NCBI GenBank assembly: GCA_965201045.1
Contig: OZ241746.1
Span: 5,022,001 to 5,086,000 of the forward strand
Direction: 5' to 3'
Source: JAPORK01 sp026710285
GTDB taxonomy: Bacteria; Pseudomonadota; Gammaproteobacteria; Pseudomonadales; Endozoicomonadaceae
Length of the DNA stretch: 64,000 nucleotides
Position 1 is the stretch's first letter. The number at the start of each line of letters is the position of its first letter. A program made the translations under genes and the position numbers. Shown in pieces: positions 1-10,158 of the stretch. Below the pieces are notes generated by a model. It was not told the origin of the DNA and made no database searches. It saw only the letters and a program-made list of their open reading frames with translations.

Positions 1-3000
1 TACAGTTTACCTCTAAAAATAGTGACTAAAATCTGGGGAGAACATACAGGAGCACCCGCACTGGAAACCACAGAGAACAGTTATGATAATCTTGGACGTA
101 TAACCAGCACAAAAGATAGTTACGGACGTGAAAAAATAATAACCTACTGTCCTGCAAGTGGTAACGCTGCCTGTCCTGCTGAACCTGATAACTGGTCTTT
201 AACAACTCTAGTACAGTCTGTTACCACAAAACCTTCAGAGCAATTTAAGACCGTATCAGAAAAACCTTTGGTTATAGATAATTTTTATAAAAAAGAGCCT
301 AACATCACCGGAGATGATTATACTTTGGTGCTTGCAAGTGAAGTTGTAAAATCAGGTAATCAACAGATTACAACAACACGTCAGTATTATAATGATCCAA
401 AAAATACTTTTGAATATGGTCTTTTAAAAACAAAAAATTTAACCAGTAATTTATCATCTGATAAAACACTTACGTCTGTTAGTAAAAATTACTATTATAT
501 TTTAAGTAAAGATCACGCCACCAAAAGCACTTATAATATGGTTAAAATTAGTGATAATCAGTTTAAACGCTCTCCAATGGTAACCACCAGCCTGTTTACC
601 AATCAGGTACTTGAAAGTGCAGATCCTGAAAATAAAAATATTATTCATTACCATTATGACCATTGGGGAAGAATAATACAGGAAGATACCGGTATAGGTA
701 CTGCATTTGCAGTTAGCAAACGCTATCAGTATAAAATTTCTCCACAAAAGATAATGTTAACCGTTACAGCCAGTAATGGTCTGCAAAAAAAAGTATTGTT
801 TGACGGTACCGGACGACAGCTGGAGAACTTTCGTGAAGCAATATCAGCCACAGGAAAGGCGGAGCCGGGGAATTGGCTTCCTGAAAAAAGGATAACTTAC
901 GATAGCTATGGTCGTATCGCTGCCGAACATATTTATTATATCGATACATCAGGTCACACACAACAGTTAACCAAAACCTTTGTCTACGATGATATGGGAA
1001 GAGTCACTGCTGTACATTTGCCCGACAAAGAGACGGCAGTAAAAGAGTATGATGATCCTGATCGCTGTATGGTAACGTTTAAATATAACCGTAATCAAGT
1101 TCATTCTGCTATCTCCATTACTCATAGTAATCTACTGGATAAACCGATAAAGCAAATTCTGTTACCGACCAGTTTTAGTCCTGATCAGCCAGTTTCCGCC
1201 AGTACACTGTGTAAACTTAAAGATATCCCATCAACTGCAAAAGTATCTTCTGCTGTTTACGATGGTTTCGGCAGTGTTATTAAAGCCATTGATCCAATGG
1301 GACAGATAGTCAGAAAAAATTATAATGCACTGGGACAGGTGACAGATATTATTGATCCTATAGGAGATAAAATACATAATGTCTATAATCTGATCGGTCA
1401 GGTGGTGCAAAAATGGATAATTCCTGTTAATAAGAGCGGACAACAAAAAAAGCAATATCTGCTGGCTTCTGCTCAATATAATGCAGCCGGAGAGTTACTA
1501 TGGAAAGCAGGGGAAGATGGGAAAAAAACTTGGTATACCTACACACAGGATGATCAAAAGGCAACCATGACCACACCAGCAGGGCATGTTATTTCATGGC
1601 AATATAATGAAATCGGACTGGTTGTGAGTGAAGCTGTGGATGGAAAACAACTTTCACACCTTGATTATGATCCTGTTACTGCATTACCAACCAGAAAAAT
1701 GGATATAACCGGAACCATAACCTGGCTTTACAGTGATGATGGCAAAACACAACAATTGTCTCATGCAGGAATCAATGGTTATCCTGATTACAGTTTCAAA
1801 TGGAAATATGATCAGAACAGACGGGAAATCAGTGTAACCGGACCAGAAGGAAATCAGAGATCCACCGAATATGATGCACTGGGTAGAATAAGCTCAATCA
1901 GTTATCATGAAGCTAATGGTCAAATAGAGAGAGTCTTTACTCCTGTTTATGATGGCTTCTCCAGAATGATTACTGCTACATACGGCAGTGGTATGAAAAG
2001 AAGTATTAATTATAACGACTATGGTTCAATAAAATCTGTGTCTGATACACTGGACGGTAACCCCTTATCTGCATGGATGTACGAATATAACAAAGAGGGA
2101 GATATTACATCTCTTGTCTATAATGCAGAAAAGAATCAACAGGCTGTTCTGCACTATCAGTATGATGCCCTGAATAACCTGACAGAAATGACCTGCTCTG
2201 GATCAGCAGGGTTGACGCTATGTCCCCGAGATACTGCACTACATGGCTCAGATTTAAAGGAGGACCCCATTATTACCCGTCAAAACTACTCTTTTAATAA
2301 TCTGAACCGGATAGCATTGGCAAAAGAAACATTGTTGAGTGCTGATAGCAAAGAAACATTGAGTAAAGTTGTCAACTACAGTTATGGCAATGCAAAGGAT
2401 CCTTTACGCCTGCAGAAGATAACCACAATGTGGGACAATAAAACACCACAGACTAACACATTCACCTATGATCCGGTGGGCAATATGGTGATCGACAGCA
2501 CAGACAATCATATTGCTTACAATGCTTTTAATCAAATTACTTCCGTTATAAATCCGCAAGGAAAACAGACCCGCTATTTTTATGATGGCAGTGAAAGAGA
2601 AGTTAGAGAAGAAGCTGCAACTGGTGACAATCGTAACCTGATTTATAAAGGTAAAACCCTGGTCGGTGAAAAAATCAGTAATCCACAACAAAAAAAGCAT
2701 ATGATCAGTTATCTGGGAATAGCTAAAGCCATTGATGGTGTCATTCATGACTATTATGAAGAAGATTATAAAGGTGATGTCACCGGCGTACTTACCAAAA
2801 CTGCAAATGATGATTATAGCCTGAGTCAGCGCAATGTTTATAGCCCCTACGGCATGGTATGGCATACACATTCAGATGCTTCATTGCCATGGTATCAGCA
2901 AACTTTAATCGGTTTTAATGGCGAGCCAACTGATCCTGCCACCGGCTGGCAATTCCTGGGAACAGGTCACAGGACGTATAATCCAAGTCAGCGTTATTTT

Positions 3001-4155
3001 GTCAGTGAAGATCCGGCAGGTGATGGTTATGCTTTTGGTAGTAACAATCCAATAATGAACACCGACCCAAGTGGTAATTTTCCCAAATGGATGGGCGGTA
3101 TCATGCAAATACTGCGTCATGTGGGTACACTGGGACTAGATCATTTTCATAAGAAGTGGGCTAATATTATCGGAGTTACAGCAGTAATAGCGATTGCTTG
3201 TGTCGCCATCGCCGCATCTATAGTGGCCGGAAGTGAAGTAACACCTATGCTGGCAGCAGCCATGGGTTTGACAGTCGCTGCCGGTGGAATGGCAATAGCA
3301 TCAGCTGCTATTCCCACAAACAGAGGCTTAAGCATTGCCAGCATGGCTGTTGGTTTATTAGCCGCAGTGGTAGATATTGCAGCAACAGCAGGTGCTGCTG
3401 TTTTTGAAGGATTGCAGGGAGCTTTCTTTGCTGATGATGAAGCAATGTTTGATGATTTAGTCAGTGAAGATTTAACAAAGGCAACGTTGGTTAATATAGC
3501 GGCTGACGATGCCATTAATTTAGCAAAAGACTCCAATGGAGCAGCTGCAGGTGCCGATGTCGCTGAAGCGGATAACAGTGCCGCTAATATTGATCATGCG
3601 GTATATAAACCGGGACGTACATACAACCTTTTGACCAAAGAGCTTGCTGGTTTCACAGAAGAATACAAAGGTCATCTGTGGTTACTTATACATGATAATG
3701 AAACATTCAAAACCGTATGGAATAAAATAATTAATATTGGAGTAGGGGTAAAGAATAACACAGATAAATTATTCCTGTTGCTTGCACAGATGAGATCAGT
3801 AAACGATGAGAAATGGTCATTAGAATGGCTGGCAGATTATCTGGATGCAAAAGAGTATGGTATGGTACAGCCTCATTTTCAAGCAATGGTGGATCTCGAA
3901 AGATACTTTACTGAATCTCCATATCTGATTAGAAATGACTTTAATTTACCTATTTATGTGGCGAGGTACAATCAAATGTTGATACTTCCTTCAGAGGATC
4001 ATCCATATTATACTTATGGTAGTCAAGTGAATCATTATGAATGGGAGATAATCCATGTGGACAAAAACAATCAACTATCTTTAGGGATATTCAACTATAG
4101 TAAAGCTCGTGATTTGATCATGAATAATGATATATACAGATTTCTTAATAGCTAG
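1..4155 (+). CDS. Rhs/YD-repeat protein, copy 1 (5' end outside window)
   Basis: The frame is open from base 1, so the first GTG at 22 is internal. The visible 1384 residues begin at a point matching about residue 463 of copy 2. YD-type repeats are clear (YDNLGRITSTKD, YDDMGRVTAVHLPD, YDALGRISSIS). The Rhs core motif ends with DPSGN at about base 3078, and a 358-residue tail follows. The tail has hydrophobic stretches (AVIAIACVAIAASIVAG), a variable acidic/Ala-rich linker and the array's common C-terminal domain ending in YRFLNS. In patches this copy carries variants otherwise seen only in copy 7 (NLIGQVV, GQQKKQY, TWLYSDDG) or copy 4 (DHATKSTYNMVK), which points to gene conversion. The Rhs assignment is firm; the function of the tail is unknown. 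Confidence 0.93.
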   Translation, partial: YSLPLKIVTKIWGEHTGAPALETTENSYDNLGRITSTKDSYGREKIITYCPASGNAACPAEPDNWSLTTLVQSVTTKPSEQFKTVSEKPLVIDNFYKKEPNITGDDYTLVLASEVVKSGNQQITTTRQYYNDPKNTFEYGLLKTKNLTSNLSSDKTLTSVSKNYYYILSKDHATKSTYNMVKISDNQFKRSPMVTTSLFTNQVLESADPENKNIIHYHYDHWGRIIQEDTGIGTAFAVSKRYQYKISPQKIMLTVTASNGLQKKVLFDGTGRQLENFREAISATGKAEPGNWLPEKRITYDSYGRIAAEHIYYIDTSGHTQQLTKTFVYDDMGRVTAVHLPDKETAVKEYDDPDRCMVTFKYNRNQVHSAISITHSNLLDKPIKQILLPTSFSPDQPVSASTLCKLKDIPSTAKVSSAVYDGFGSVIKAIDPMGQIVRKNYNALGQVTDIIDPIGDKIHNVYNLIGQVVQKWIIPVNKSGQQKKQYLLASAQYNAAGELLWKAGEDGKKTWYTYTQDDQKATMTTPAGHVISWQYNEIGLVVSEAVDGKQLSHLDYDPVTALPTRKMDITGTITWLYSDDGKTQQLSHAGINGYPDYSFKWKYDQNRREISVTGPEGNQRSTEYDALGRISSISYHEANGQIERVFTPVYDGFSRMITATYGSGMKRSINYNDYGSIKSVSDTLDGNPLSAWMYEYNKEGDITSLVYNAEKNQQAVLHYQYDALNNLTEMTCSGSAGLTLCPRDTALHGSDLKEDPIITRQNYSFNNLNRIALAKETLLSADSKETLSKVVNYSYGNAKDPLRLQKITTMWDNKTPQTNTFTYDPVGNMVIDSTDNHIAYNAFNQITSVINPQGKQTRYFYDGSEREVREEAATGDNRNLIYKGKTLVGEKISNPQQKKHMISYLGIAKAIDGVIHDYYEEDYKGDVTGVLTKTANDDYSLSQRNVYSPYGMVWHTHSDASLPWYQQTLIGFNGEPTDPATGWQFLGTGHRTYNPSQRYFVSEDPAGDGYAFGSNNPIMNTDPSGNFPKWMGGIMQILRHVGTLGLDHFHKKWANIIGVTAVIAIACVAIAASIVAGSEVTPMLAAAMGLTVAAGGMAIASAAIPTNRGLSIASMAVGLLAAVVDIAATAGAAVFEGLQGAFFADDEAMFDDLVSEDLTKATLVNIAADDAINLAKDSNGAAAGADVAEADNSAANIDHAVYKPGRTYNLLTKELAGFTEEYKGHLWLLIHDNETFKTVWNKIINIGVGVKNNTDKLFLLLAQMRSVNDEKWSLEWLADYLDAKEYGMVQPHFQAMVDLERYFTESPYLIRNDFNLPIYVARYNQMLILPSEDHPYYTYGSQVNHYEWEIIHVDKNNQLSLGIFNYSKARDLIMNNDIYRFLNS

Positions 4156-4629
4156 AATATAATTTCGTTAAAAAACAAAGCAGATATGTTGGGTAAAAGT
4201 TGAAGCTTAAAAAAGAGGCTTAAGCAACAGACTTTACCTGATGTTTACCCGGCAAAGCAGACCAATATCTAATGGGCTTCACACCGGTTGTTTCTGATGC
4301 TTGTGTCAACAATTAACGGAACATCCAGCCTACATTCCCACAATCTCCATTTGAAATCTATAAATTAAATTTTGGAAATATCTTTTTGATAGCGGGTCAA
4401 ATATGTATTTATCTTAAAAACACAACAGAAGTCTTTTTTAAGTATACTCACAAAGTATTAGACATTAACTGTGTACAGAATTAGATATTTTGTACATAGA
4501 TTTGCAATATTATTGAATAAATTGAACGATACGCAACTTTTTCAGTAGTTTCAAAATCTAAGTAATCATTAATACTTTTTTTCAGATCTTTTTCTTTACT
4601 TTTTTATTTCTATTTTATATGGAGGTTAC
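4156..4629 (+). other. Spacer 1: post-gene hairpin, polA relic, AT-rich leader
   Basis: This 474-base spacer has no credible gene. After the stop there is a hairpin at about 4191-4238, with GGGTAAA pairing to TTTACC and an inner GCTTAA/TTAAGC stem. A second possible 3' arm, TTTACCCGG, follows directly. The polA relic lies at 4269-4328. The rest is AT-rich leader leading to GGAGG at 4621-4625, five bases before the next ATG. A four-codon mini-ORF from ATG 4619 ends in a TGA that overlaps the toxin start codon. I found no convincing promoter by eye. Confidence 0.75.
4269..4328 (-). pseudogene. polA 3'-end relic 1
   Basis: These 60 bases align without gaps to the last 20 codons of polA (40875-40934), with 9 mismatches by hand count. 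On the minus strand they read LDVPLIVDTSIRNNRCEAH then TAG. The real PolA end reads LDVPLIVDIGIGNNWDEAH then TAG. The bases just outside the stop (GGACCAA in polA, AGACCAA here) also match. Confidence 0.88.
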
Positions 4630-7600
4630 ATGATTTATAATTTTTTAAAGATCAACATCACCCTTTTATTTTTGCTATACCTGTTGTTTTGTTATGAATT
4701 AATTTGTGGAGCATTACCGCTTTCATTTCAAAACTTACCCACAAAAAATACAAAAAAAAGTATTGCCGTTAATAAGTTTCACACAATAAATAAGCATAAA
4801 AATAATATCCTCCCTGAAAAATTAAAAGATAAGCTTAAAAAAAACTCGTTCGCTGTAGCACAAACCAGTAATGGCTCATCTCCCTGGTCTAATGCTGTTA
4901 ATTTTTCAAAAAACTGGGGAACACAGGTTGATCCGCGTACCGGTACACTTACAGCTTATGTAAAAGTAGGCAGTATGATCAGCAATCTGGATCATGGACC
5001 TAACATCAATTTACAAATCAGCTATAACAGTGACAGTGTGGCTGACCCTGATAAACTGGGAGCTGGCTGGAGCTGGAATTTAACTCACTTTAATCTGGTA
5101 ACAAATCAACTGTCTACCTCTCAGGGAAAAACTTTTAATTTACGCCAGCAAGCAGATGGAATCTGGTGGCCTCGTTATCACAAACTACATGATATTCAGA
5201 TTGACGGCAGCAAGGATACATTCTTCACCATAACCTATGCCAATGGTCTTCGGGAAATACTCGATCATGATGGTTTTGAAACCAGACTGGAACAACAAGA
5301 TGGACGTAGCGTTCATTTTAATTATGTACCCGGTACACATCTGTTAAGCGATATTCATGATGACCAAGGACATAAAATTATTTTAACCTGGCAGGATGGT
5401 TTTGTAACTGTTACCAGCTTTGATGCGGATGGAAAACCACTAAATATTAGTATTAATGATTTAGATGGTCAATTAAAGAATATTACTATGCCAGGAAAAG
5501 ATAAACAGACCATGTTAAATATTCATATGACCTACCAGGGTCATCTGCTTGATAATATTATTTATCCTACTGGATTAAAAAAGCGTATAACTTATAACTG
5601 TACCGATGCGATGCCTGTTGCATCCCTTGATGGTAATCAACGCCATTTATGTGTAGTCACTCAGGAATCAACGGATCCGGGCGCAAAGCAACCAAAGATG
5701 GTCACCCATTATAGTTACAGTAAGCGTAACGCCAATGAACATAACTATCTTGGTTTTAATTCTGGTCTTAGTACAATGCCCGGTTTATCTACGGATATAT
5801 TGTTTGAAGTACCAGCAGATTATACTTACAAAACAACACAGGATAACGGACTCACAACACAGATTCGCACTTACAATAAATATCATTTGCTGATCAGTGT
5901 AAAACTCATTAGTGATCGTACAGAACATTTGCTTTCAACCACCCACTATTTTTTCTGTAATACTGATAAAATTGATGGCTGTGCCCATACCAGCTTTAAA
6001 GATTTACCAGACACCTACAGTTTACCTCTAAAAATAGTGACCAGCGTCTGGGGAGAACATACAGGAGCACCTGCACTGGAAACTACAGAAAATAGTTATG
6101 ATGATCTTGGACGTATAACGAGCACAAAAGATACTTACGGACGTGAAAAAATAATAACCTACTGTCCTGCAAGTGGTAATGCTGCCTGTCCTGCTGAACC
6201 TGATAAGTGGTCTTTAACGACTCTCGTTCAGTCTGTTACCACAAAACCTTCAGAGCAATTTAAGACTGCATCAGAAAAACCTTTGGTTATAAATAATTTT
6301 TATAAAAAAGAACCTAATATCAAAGGGCATGATTATATTTTAGTGCTTGCAAGTAAAGTTATTAAGTCAGGTAATCAGCAGCTCATAACAACACGTCAGT
6401 ATTATAATGATCCAAAAAATACTTTTGAATATGGTCTTTTAAAAACAACAAAATTAACTAGTAATTTATCATCCGATAAAACACTTACAGCTGTGATTAA
6501 AGATTACTATTATATTTTAAGTAAAGATCACACAACCAAGACCGCTTATAATATGGTTAAAATTAGTGATAATCAGTTTAAACGCTCTCCAATGGTGACC
6601 ACCAGCCTGTTTACCAATCAGGTACTTGAAAGTGCAGACCCTGAAAATAAAAATATTATTCATTATCATTATGATCATTGGGGAAGAATAACACAGGAAG
6701 ATACAGGTATAGGTACTAAGTTTGCAGCCAGCAAGCGCTATCAGTATGAAATTTCTCCGCAAAAGATAATGTTAACCGTTACAGCCAGTAATGGTCTGCA
6801 AAAAAAGGTCTTGTTTGACGGCACAGGACGACGACTGGAAAACTTTCGCGAAGCAATCTCAGCAGCAGGAAAGGCGGAGCCGGGAAAATGGTTTCCTGAG
6901 AAAAGTATAACTTACGATAACTATGGTCGTATCGCTGCCAAACATGTCTATTATATCGATACATCAGGTCACACACAACAGTTAACCAAAACCTTTGTCT
7001 ACGATGATATGGGAAGAGTCACTGCTGTACATTTGCCTGACAACGAGACAGCAGTAAAAGAATATGATGATCCTGATCGCTGTATGGTAGCTTTTAAATA
7101 TAACCGCAATCAGGTTCATTCTGCTATCTCCATTACTCATAGCAACCTGCTGGATAAACCGATAAAGCAAATTGTGTTACCAGCTAATTTTAGTCCTGAT
7201 CAGCCGGTTTCCGCCAGTACACTGTGTAAACTCAAAGATATCCCATCAACTGCAAAAGTATCTTCTGCCGTTTACAATGGTTTTGGTCGTGTTATTAAAG
7301 CCATTGATCCAATGGGACAGATAGTCAGAAAAAATTATAATGCGCTGGGAAAGGTGACGGATATTATCGACCCTGTAGGAGATAAAATACATAATGTCTA
7401 CAATCTGGTTGGTCAGGTGGTGCAGAAATGGATAATTCCTGTTAATAAGAGCGGACAACAGACCAAGCAATATCTGCTGGCTTCTGCTCAATATAATGCA
7501 GCCGGAGAGTTACTTTGGAAAGCTGGAGAAGACGGGAAAAAAACCAGGTATACCTATACACCAGATGATCAGAAGGCAACCATGACCACACCAGCAGGAC

Positions 7601-10158
7601 ATGTTATTTCATGGCAATATAATGAAATCGGACTGGTTGTGAGTGAAGCTGTGGATGGAAAACAACTTTCACACCTTGATTATGATCCTGTTACTGCATT
7701 ACCGACCAGAAAAACAGATATAACCGGAACCACAACCTGGGGTTACAGTGATGATGGTAAAACACAACAATTGTCTCATGCTGGAATCAATGGTTATCCT
7801 GATTACAGTTTCAAATGGAAATATGATCAGAACAGACGGGAAATCAGTGTAACCGGACCAGAAGGAAATCAGAGATCCACAGAATATGATGCACTGGGTA
7901 GAATAAGCTCAATCAGTTACCAGGAAGCTAATGGTCAAACAGAGAAAGTCTTTATCCCTGTTTATGATGGCTTTTCCAGAATGATTACTGCTACATACGG
8001 CAGTGGTATGAAGAGAAACATTGATTATAACGACTATGGTGCAATAAAAGATGTCTCTGATACACTGGACGGTAACCGCTTATCTGCATGGCAGTACGAG
8101 TACAACAAAGAGGGGGATATTATATCTCTGGTATACAGTGCAGAAAAGAATCAACAGGCTGTTCTGCACTATCAGTATGATGCCCTGAATAACTTAACAG
8201 AGATGACCTGCTCCGGATCATTAGGGTTGACACTATGTCCCCGGGACACTGCAATACATGGCTCAGATTTACAGGAAGACCCCATTATTACCCGTCAAAA
8301 CTACTCTTTTAATAATCTGAACCGGATGGCACAGGCAAAAGAAACATTGTTGAGTGCAGATGGCAAAGAAACATTGAGTAAAGTTGTCAGCTACAGTTAT
8401 GGAGATGCGCAGGCTCCTTTACGCCTGCAGAAGATAACGACAATGTGGGACAATAAAACACCACAGACAAACACATTCACCTATGATACGGTGGGTAATA
8501 TGGTGATCGACAGCACGGACAATCATATTGCTTACAATGCTTTTAATCAAATTACTTCTGTTATAAATCCGCAAGGAAAACAGACCCACTATTTTTATGA
8601 TGGCAGTGAAAGAGAAGTCAGAGAAGAAGCTGCAAGCGGTGATAATCGTAATCTGATCTATAAAGGTAAAACCCTGGTCGATGAAAAAATCAATAACCCA
8701 CAACAAAAAACGCATATGATCAGTTATCTGGGAATAGCTAAAGCCATTGATGGTGTCATTCATGACTATTATGAAGAAAATTATAAAGGTGATGTCACCG
8801 GCGTACTTACCAAAACTGCAAATGATGATTACAGCCTGAGTCAGCGCAATGTTTATAGCCCTTACGGCATGGTATGGCATACACATTCAGACACTTCATT
8901 GCCATGGTATCAGCAAACTTTAACAGGTTTTAATAGTGAACAGACTGATCCTGCTACCGGCTGGCAATTCCTGGGAGCAGGTCACAGGACGTATAATCCG
9001 GGTCAGCGTTATTTTGTCAGTGAAGATCCGGCAGGAGACGGTTATGCTTTCGGTAGTAACAATCCGATAATGAACACCGACCCAAGTGGTAATTTTCCCA
9101 AATGGATGGGCGGTATCATGCAAATACTGCGTCATGTGGGTACACTGGGACTAGATCATTTTCATAAGAAATGGGCTAATATTATCGGAGTTACAGCAGT
9201 AATAGCGATTGCTTGTGTCGCCATCGCCGCATCTATAGTGGCCGGAAGTGAAGTAACACCTATGCTGGCAGCAGCCATGGCTTTGACAGTCGCTGCCGGT
9301 GGAATGGCGATAGCATCAGCTGCTGTTCCAACAAACAGAGGCTTAAGCATTGCCAGCATGGCTGTTGGTTTCTTAGCTGCAGTCGTAGATATTGCAGCAA
9401 TACCAGGTGCCGCTGCTTTTGAAGGATTGCAGGGAGCTTTATTTGCTGATGGTGAAGTAGCGACTGATGATTTAGTTGATGCAAGTTTAACAGAGGCAGC
9501 GACGATTAATGTGACGGCTGACGATGCCGTTAATTTAACAGAAGACTCCAATGCAGCAACTGCAGGTGCCAATATCGCTGAAGCTGGTAACGGTGCTGCT
9601 AATGCGGTCTATCAACCGGGACGTACATACAAACTTTTAACCGAAGAGCTTGTTGATTTCACAGAACGGAAAGGAAATACTTTGAATTTAAAAATACCTG
9701 ATAATGAAACATTCAAAGTCGTATGGAATAAAATAATTAATATTGGAGTAGGAGTAAAGAATAATACAGATAAATTATTCCTGTTGCTTGCACAGCTAAG
9801 ATCCATAAAGGATCAGGAATGGTCATTGGAATGGTTGGCAGATTATCTGGATGCAAAAGAGTATGGTATGGATGTACAGCCTTATTTTCCAGAAATGATG
9901 AATCTCGAAAAATATTTTACTGAAGCTCCATATCTGCAGCAACTGAGCCGGTTTGAAGCACTGCCAAAGTACAATCAAATGTTGATAATCCCTTCAGAGG
10001 ATTATCCATATTATAGTTATGGTATTCAAGTGGGTAATGATGCGTGGGAGCTAATCCATATAGACCCAAACAATGAAATATTTTCAGGGACATTAAATGA
10101 TAATGAAGTTTTTAATTTGATCAAGCATTATAATACATACAGATTTCTTGGTGGCTAG
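4630..10158 (+). CDS. Rhs/YD-repeat protein, copy 2 (reference copy)
   Basis: 1842 residues. Residues 1-28 form a Sec signal peptide with hydrophobic core LLFLLYLLF and a likely cleavage after CGA. It is not a lipobox, because the residue before Cys26 is Ile. Residues 30-75 are Lys/Asn-rich. VDPRTG (100-105) and the following GPNINLQISYNSDSVAD match the N-terminal part of large stand-alone Rhs/YD proteins. YD repeats continue to about 1400. The Rhs core motif with Asp1466, Asp1470 and Asp1484 lies at 1460-1488 and ends DPSGN, whereas many Rhs proteins have DPxGL. In this family the YD region folds into a shell enclosing a C-terminal toxin released by aspartyl self-cleavage. The tail of 354 residues has hydrophobic helices (about 1505-1590), a linker, and an unrecognised domain with NETFKVVWNKIINIGVGVK and SEDYPYYSYG. 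The ATG at 4630 has an excellent GGAGG. Confidence 0.95.
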   Translation: MIYNFLKINITLLFLLYLLFCYELICGALPLSFQNLPTKNTKKSIAVNKFHTINKHKNNILPEKLKDKLKKNSFAVAQTSNGSSPWSNAVNFSKNWGTQVDPRTGTLTAYVKVGSMISNLDHGPNINLQISYNSDSVADPDKLGAGWSWNLTHFNLVTNQLSTSQGKTFNLRQQADGIWWPRYHKLHDIQIDGSKDTFFTITYANGLREILDHDGFETRLEQQDGRSVHFNYVPGTHLLSDIHDDQGHKIILTWQDGFVTVTSFDADGKPLNISINDLDGQLKNITMPGKDKQTMLNIHMTYQGHLLDNIIYPTGLKKRITYNCTDAMPVASLDGNQRHLCVVTQESTDPGAKQPKMVTHYSYSKRNANEHNYLGFNSGLSTMPGLSTDILFEVPADYTYKTTQDNGLTTQIRTYNKYHLLISVKLISDRTEHLLSTTHYFFCNTDKIDGCAHTSFKDLPDTYSLPLKIVTSVWGEHTGAPALETTENSYDDLGRITSTKDTYGREKIITYCPASGNAACPAEPDKWSLTTLVQSVTTKPSEQFKTASEKPLVINNFYKKEPNIKGHDYILVLASKVIKSGNQQLITTRQYYNDPKNTFEYGLLKTTKLTSNLSSDKTLTAVIKDYYYILSKDHTTKTAYNMVKISDNQFKRSPMVTTSLFTNQVLESADPENKNIIHYHYDHWGRITQEDTGIGTKFAASKRYQYEISPQKIMLTVTASNGLQKKVLFDGTGRRLENFREAISAAGKAEPGKWFPEKSITYDNYGRIAAKHVYYIDTSGHTQQLTKTFVYDDMGRVTAVHLPDNETAVKEYDDPDRCMVAFKYNRNQVHSAISITHSNLLDKPIKQIVLPANFSPDQPVSASTLCKLKDIPSTAKVSSAVYNGFGRVIKAIDPMGQIVRKNYNALGKVTDIIDPVGDKIHNVYNLVGQVVQKWIIPVNKSGQQTKQYLLASAQYNAAGELLWKAGEDGKKTRYTYTPDDQKATMTTPAGHVISWQYNEIGLVVSEAVDGKQLSHLDYDPVTALPTRKTDITGTTTWGYSDDGKTQQLSHAGINGYPDYSFKWKYDQNRREISVTGPEGNQRSTEYDALGRISSISYQEANGQTEKVFIPVYDGFSRMITATYGSGMKRNIDYNDYGAIKDVSDTLDGNRLSAWQYEYNKEGDIISLVYSAEKNQQAVLHYQYDALNNLTEMTCSGSLGLTLCPRDTAIHGSDLQEDPIITRQNYSFNNLNRMAQAKETLLSADGKETLSKVVSYSYGDAQAPLRLQKITTMWDNKTPQTNTFTYDTVGNMVIDSTDNHIAYNAFNQITSVINPQGKQTHYFYDGSEREVREEAASGDNRNLIYKGKTLVDEKINNPQQKTHMISYLGIAKAIDGVIHDYYEENYKGDVTGVLTKTANDDYSLSQRNVYSPYGMVWHTHSDTSLPWYQQTLTGFNSEQTDPATGWQFLGAGHRTYNPGQRYFVSEDPAGDGYAFGSNNPIMNTDPSGNFPKWMGGIMQILRHVGTLGLDHFHKKWANIIGVTAVIAIACVAIAASIVAGSEVTPMLAAAMALTVAAGGMAIASAAVPTNRGLSIASMAVGFLAAVVDIAAIPGAAAFEGLQGALFADGEVATDDLVDASLTEAATINVTADDAVNLTEDSNAATAGANIAEAGNGAANAVYQPGRTYKLLTEELVDFTERKGNTLNLKIPDNETFKVVWNKIINIGVGVKNNTDKLFLLLAQLRSIKDQEWSLEWLADYLDAKEYGMDVQPYFPEMMNLEKYFTEAPYLQQLSRFEALPKYNQMLIIPSEDYPYYSYGIQVGNDAWELIHIDPNNEIFSGTLNDNEVFNLIKHYNTYRFLGG

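Noticed and set aside
2404..2871. Conserved 155-residue minus-strand frames in every Rhs copy (also 8419, 14419, 20433, 26331, 32554)
   Set aside because: They repeat only because the sense gene repeats. They have no ribosome site, and their composition follows from reading Rhs codons backwards.
3650..4150. YopT-like cysteine protease or other known catalytic domain in the Rhs tail
   Set aside because: The HPYYTYG plus W-LIHVD pattern loosely recalled a His/Asp pair, but no conserved catalytic Cys exists in the tail.
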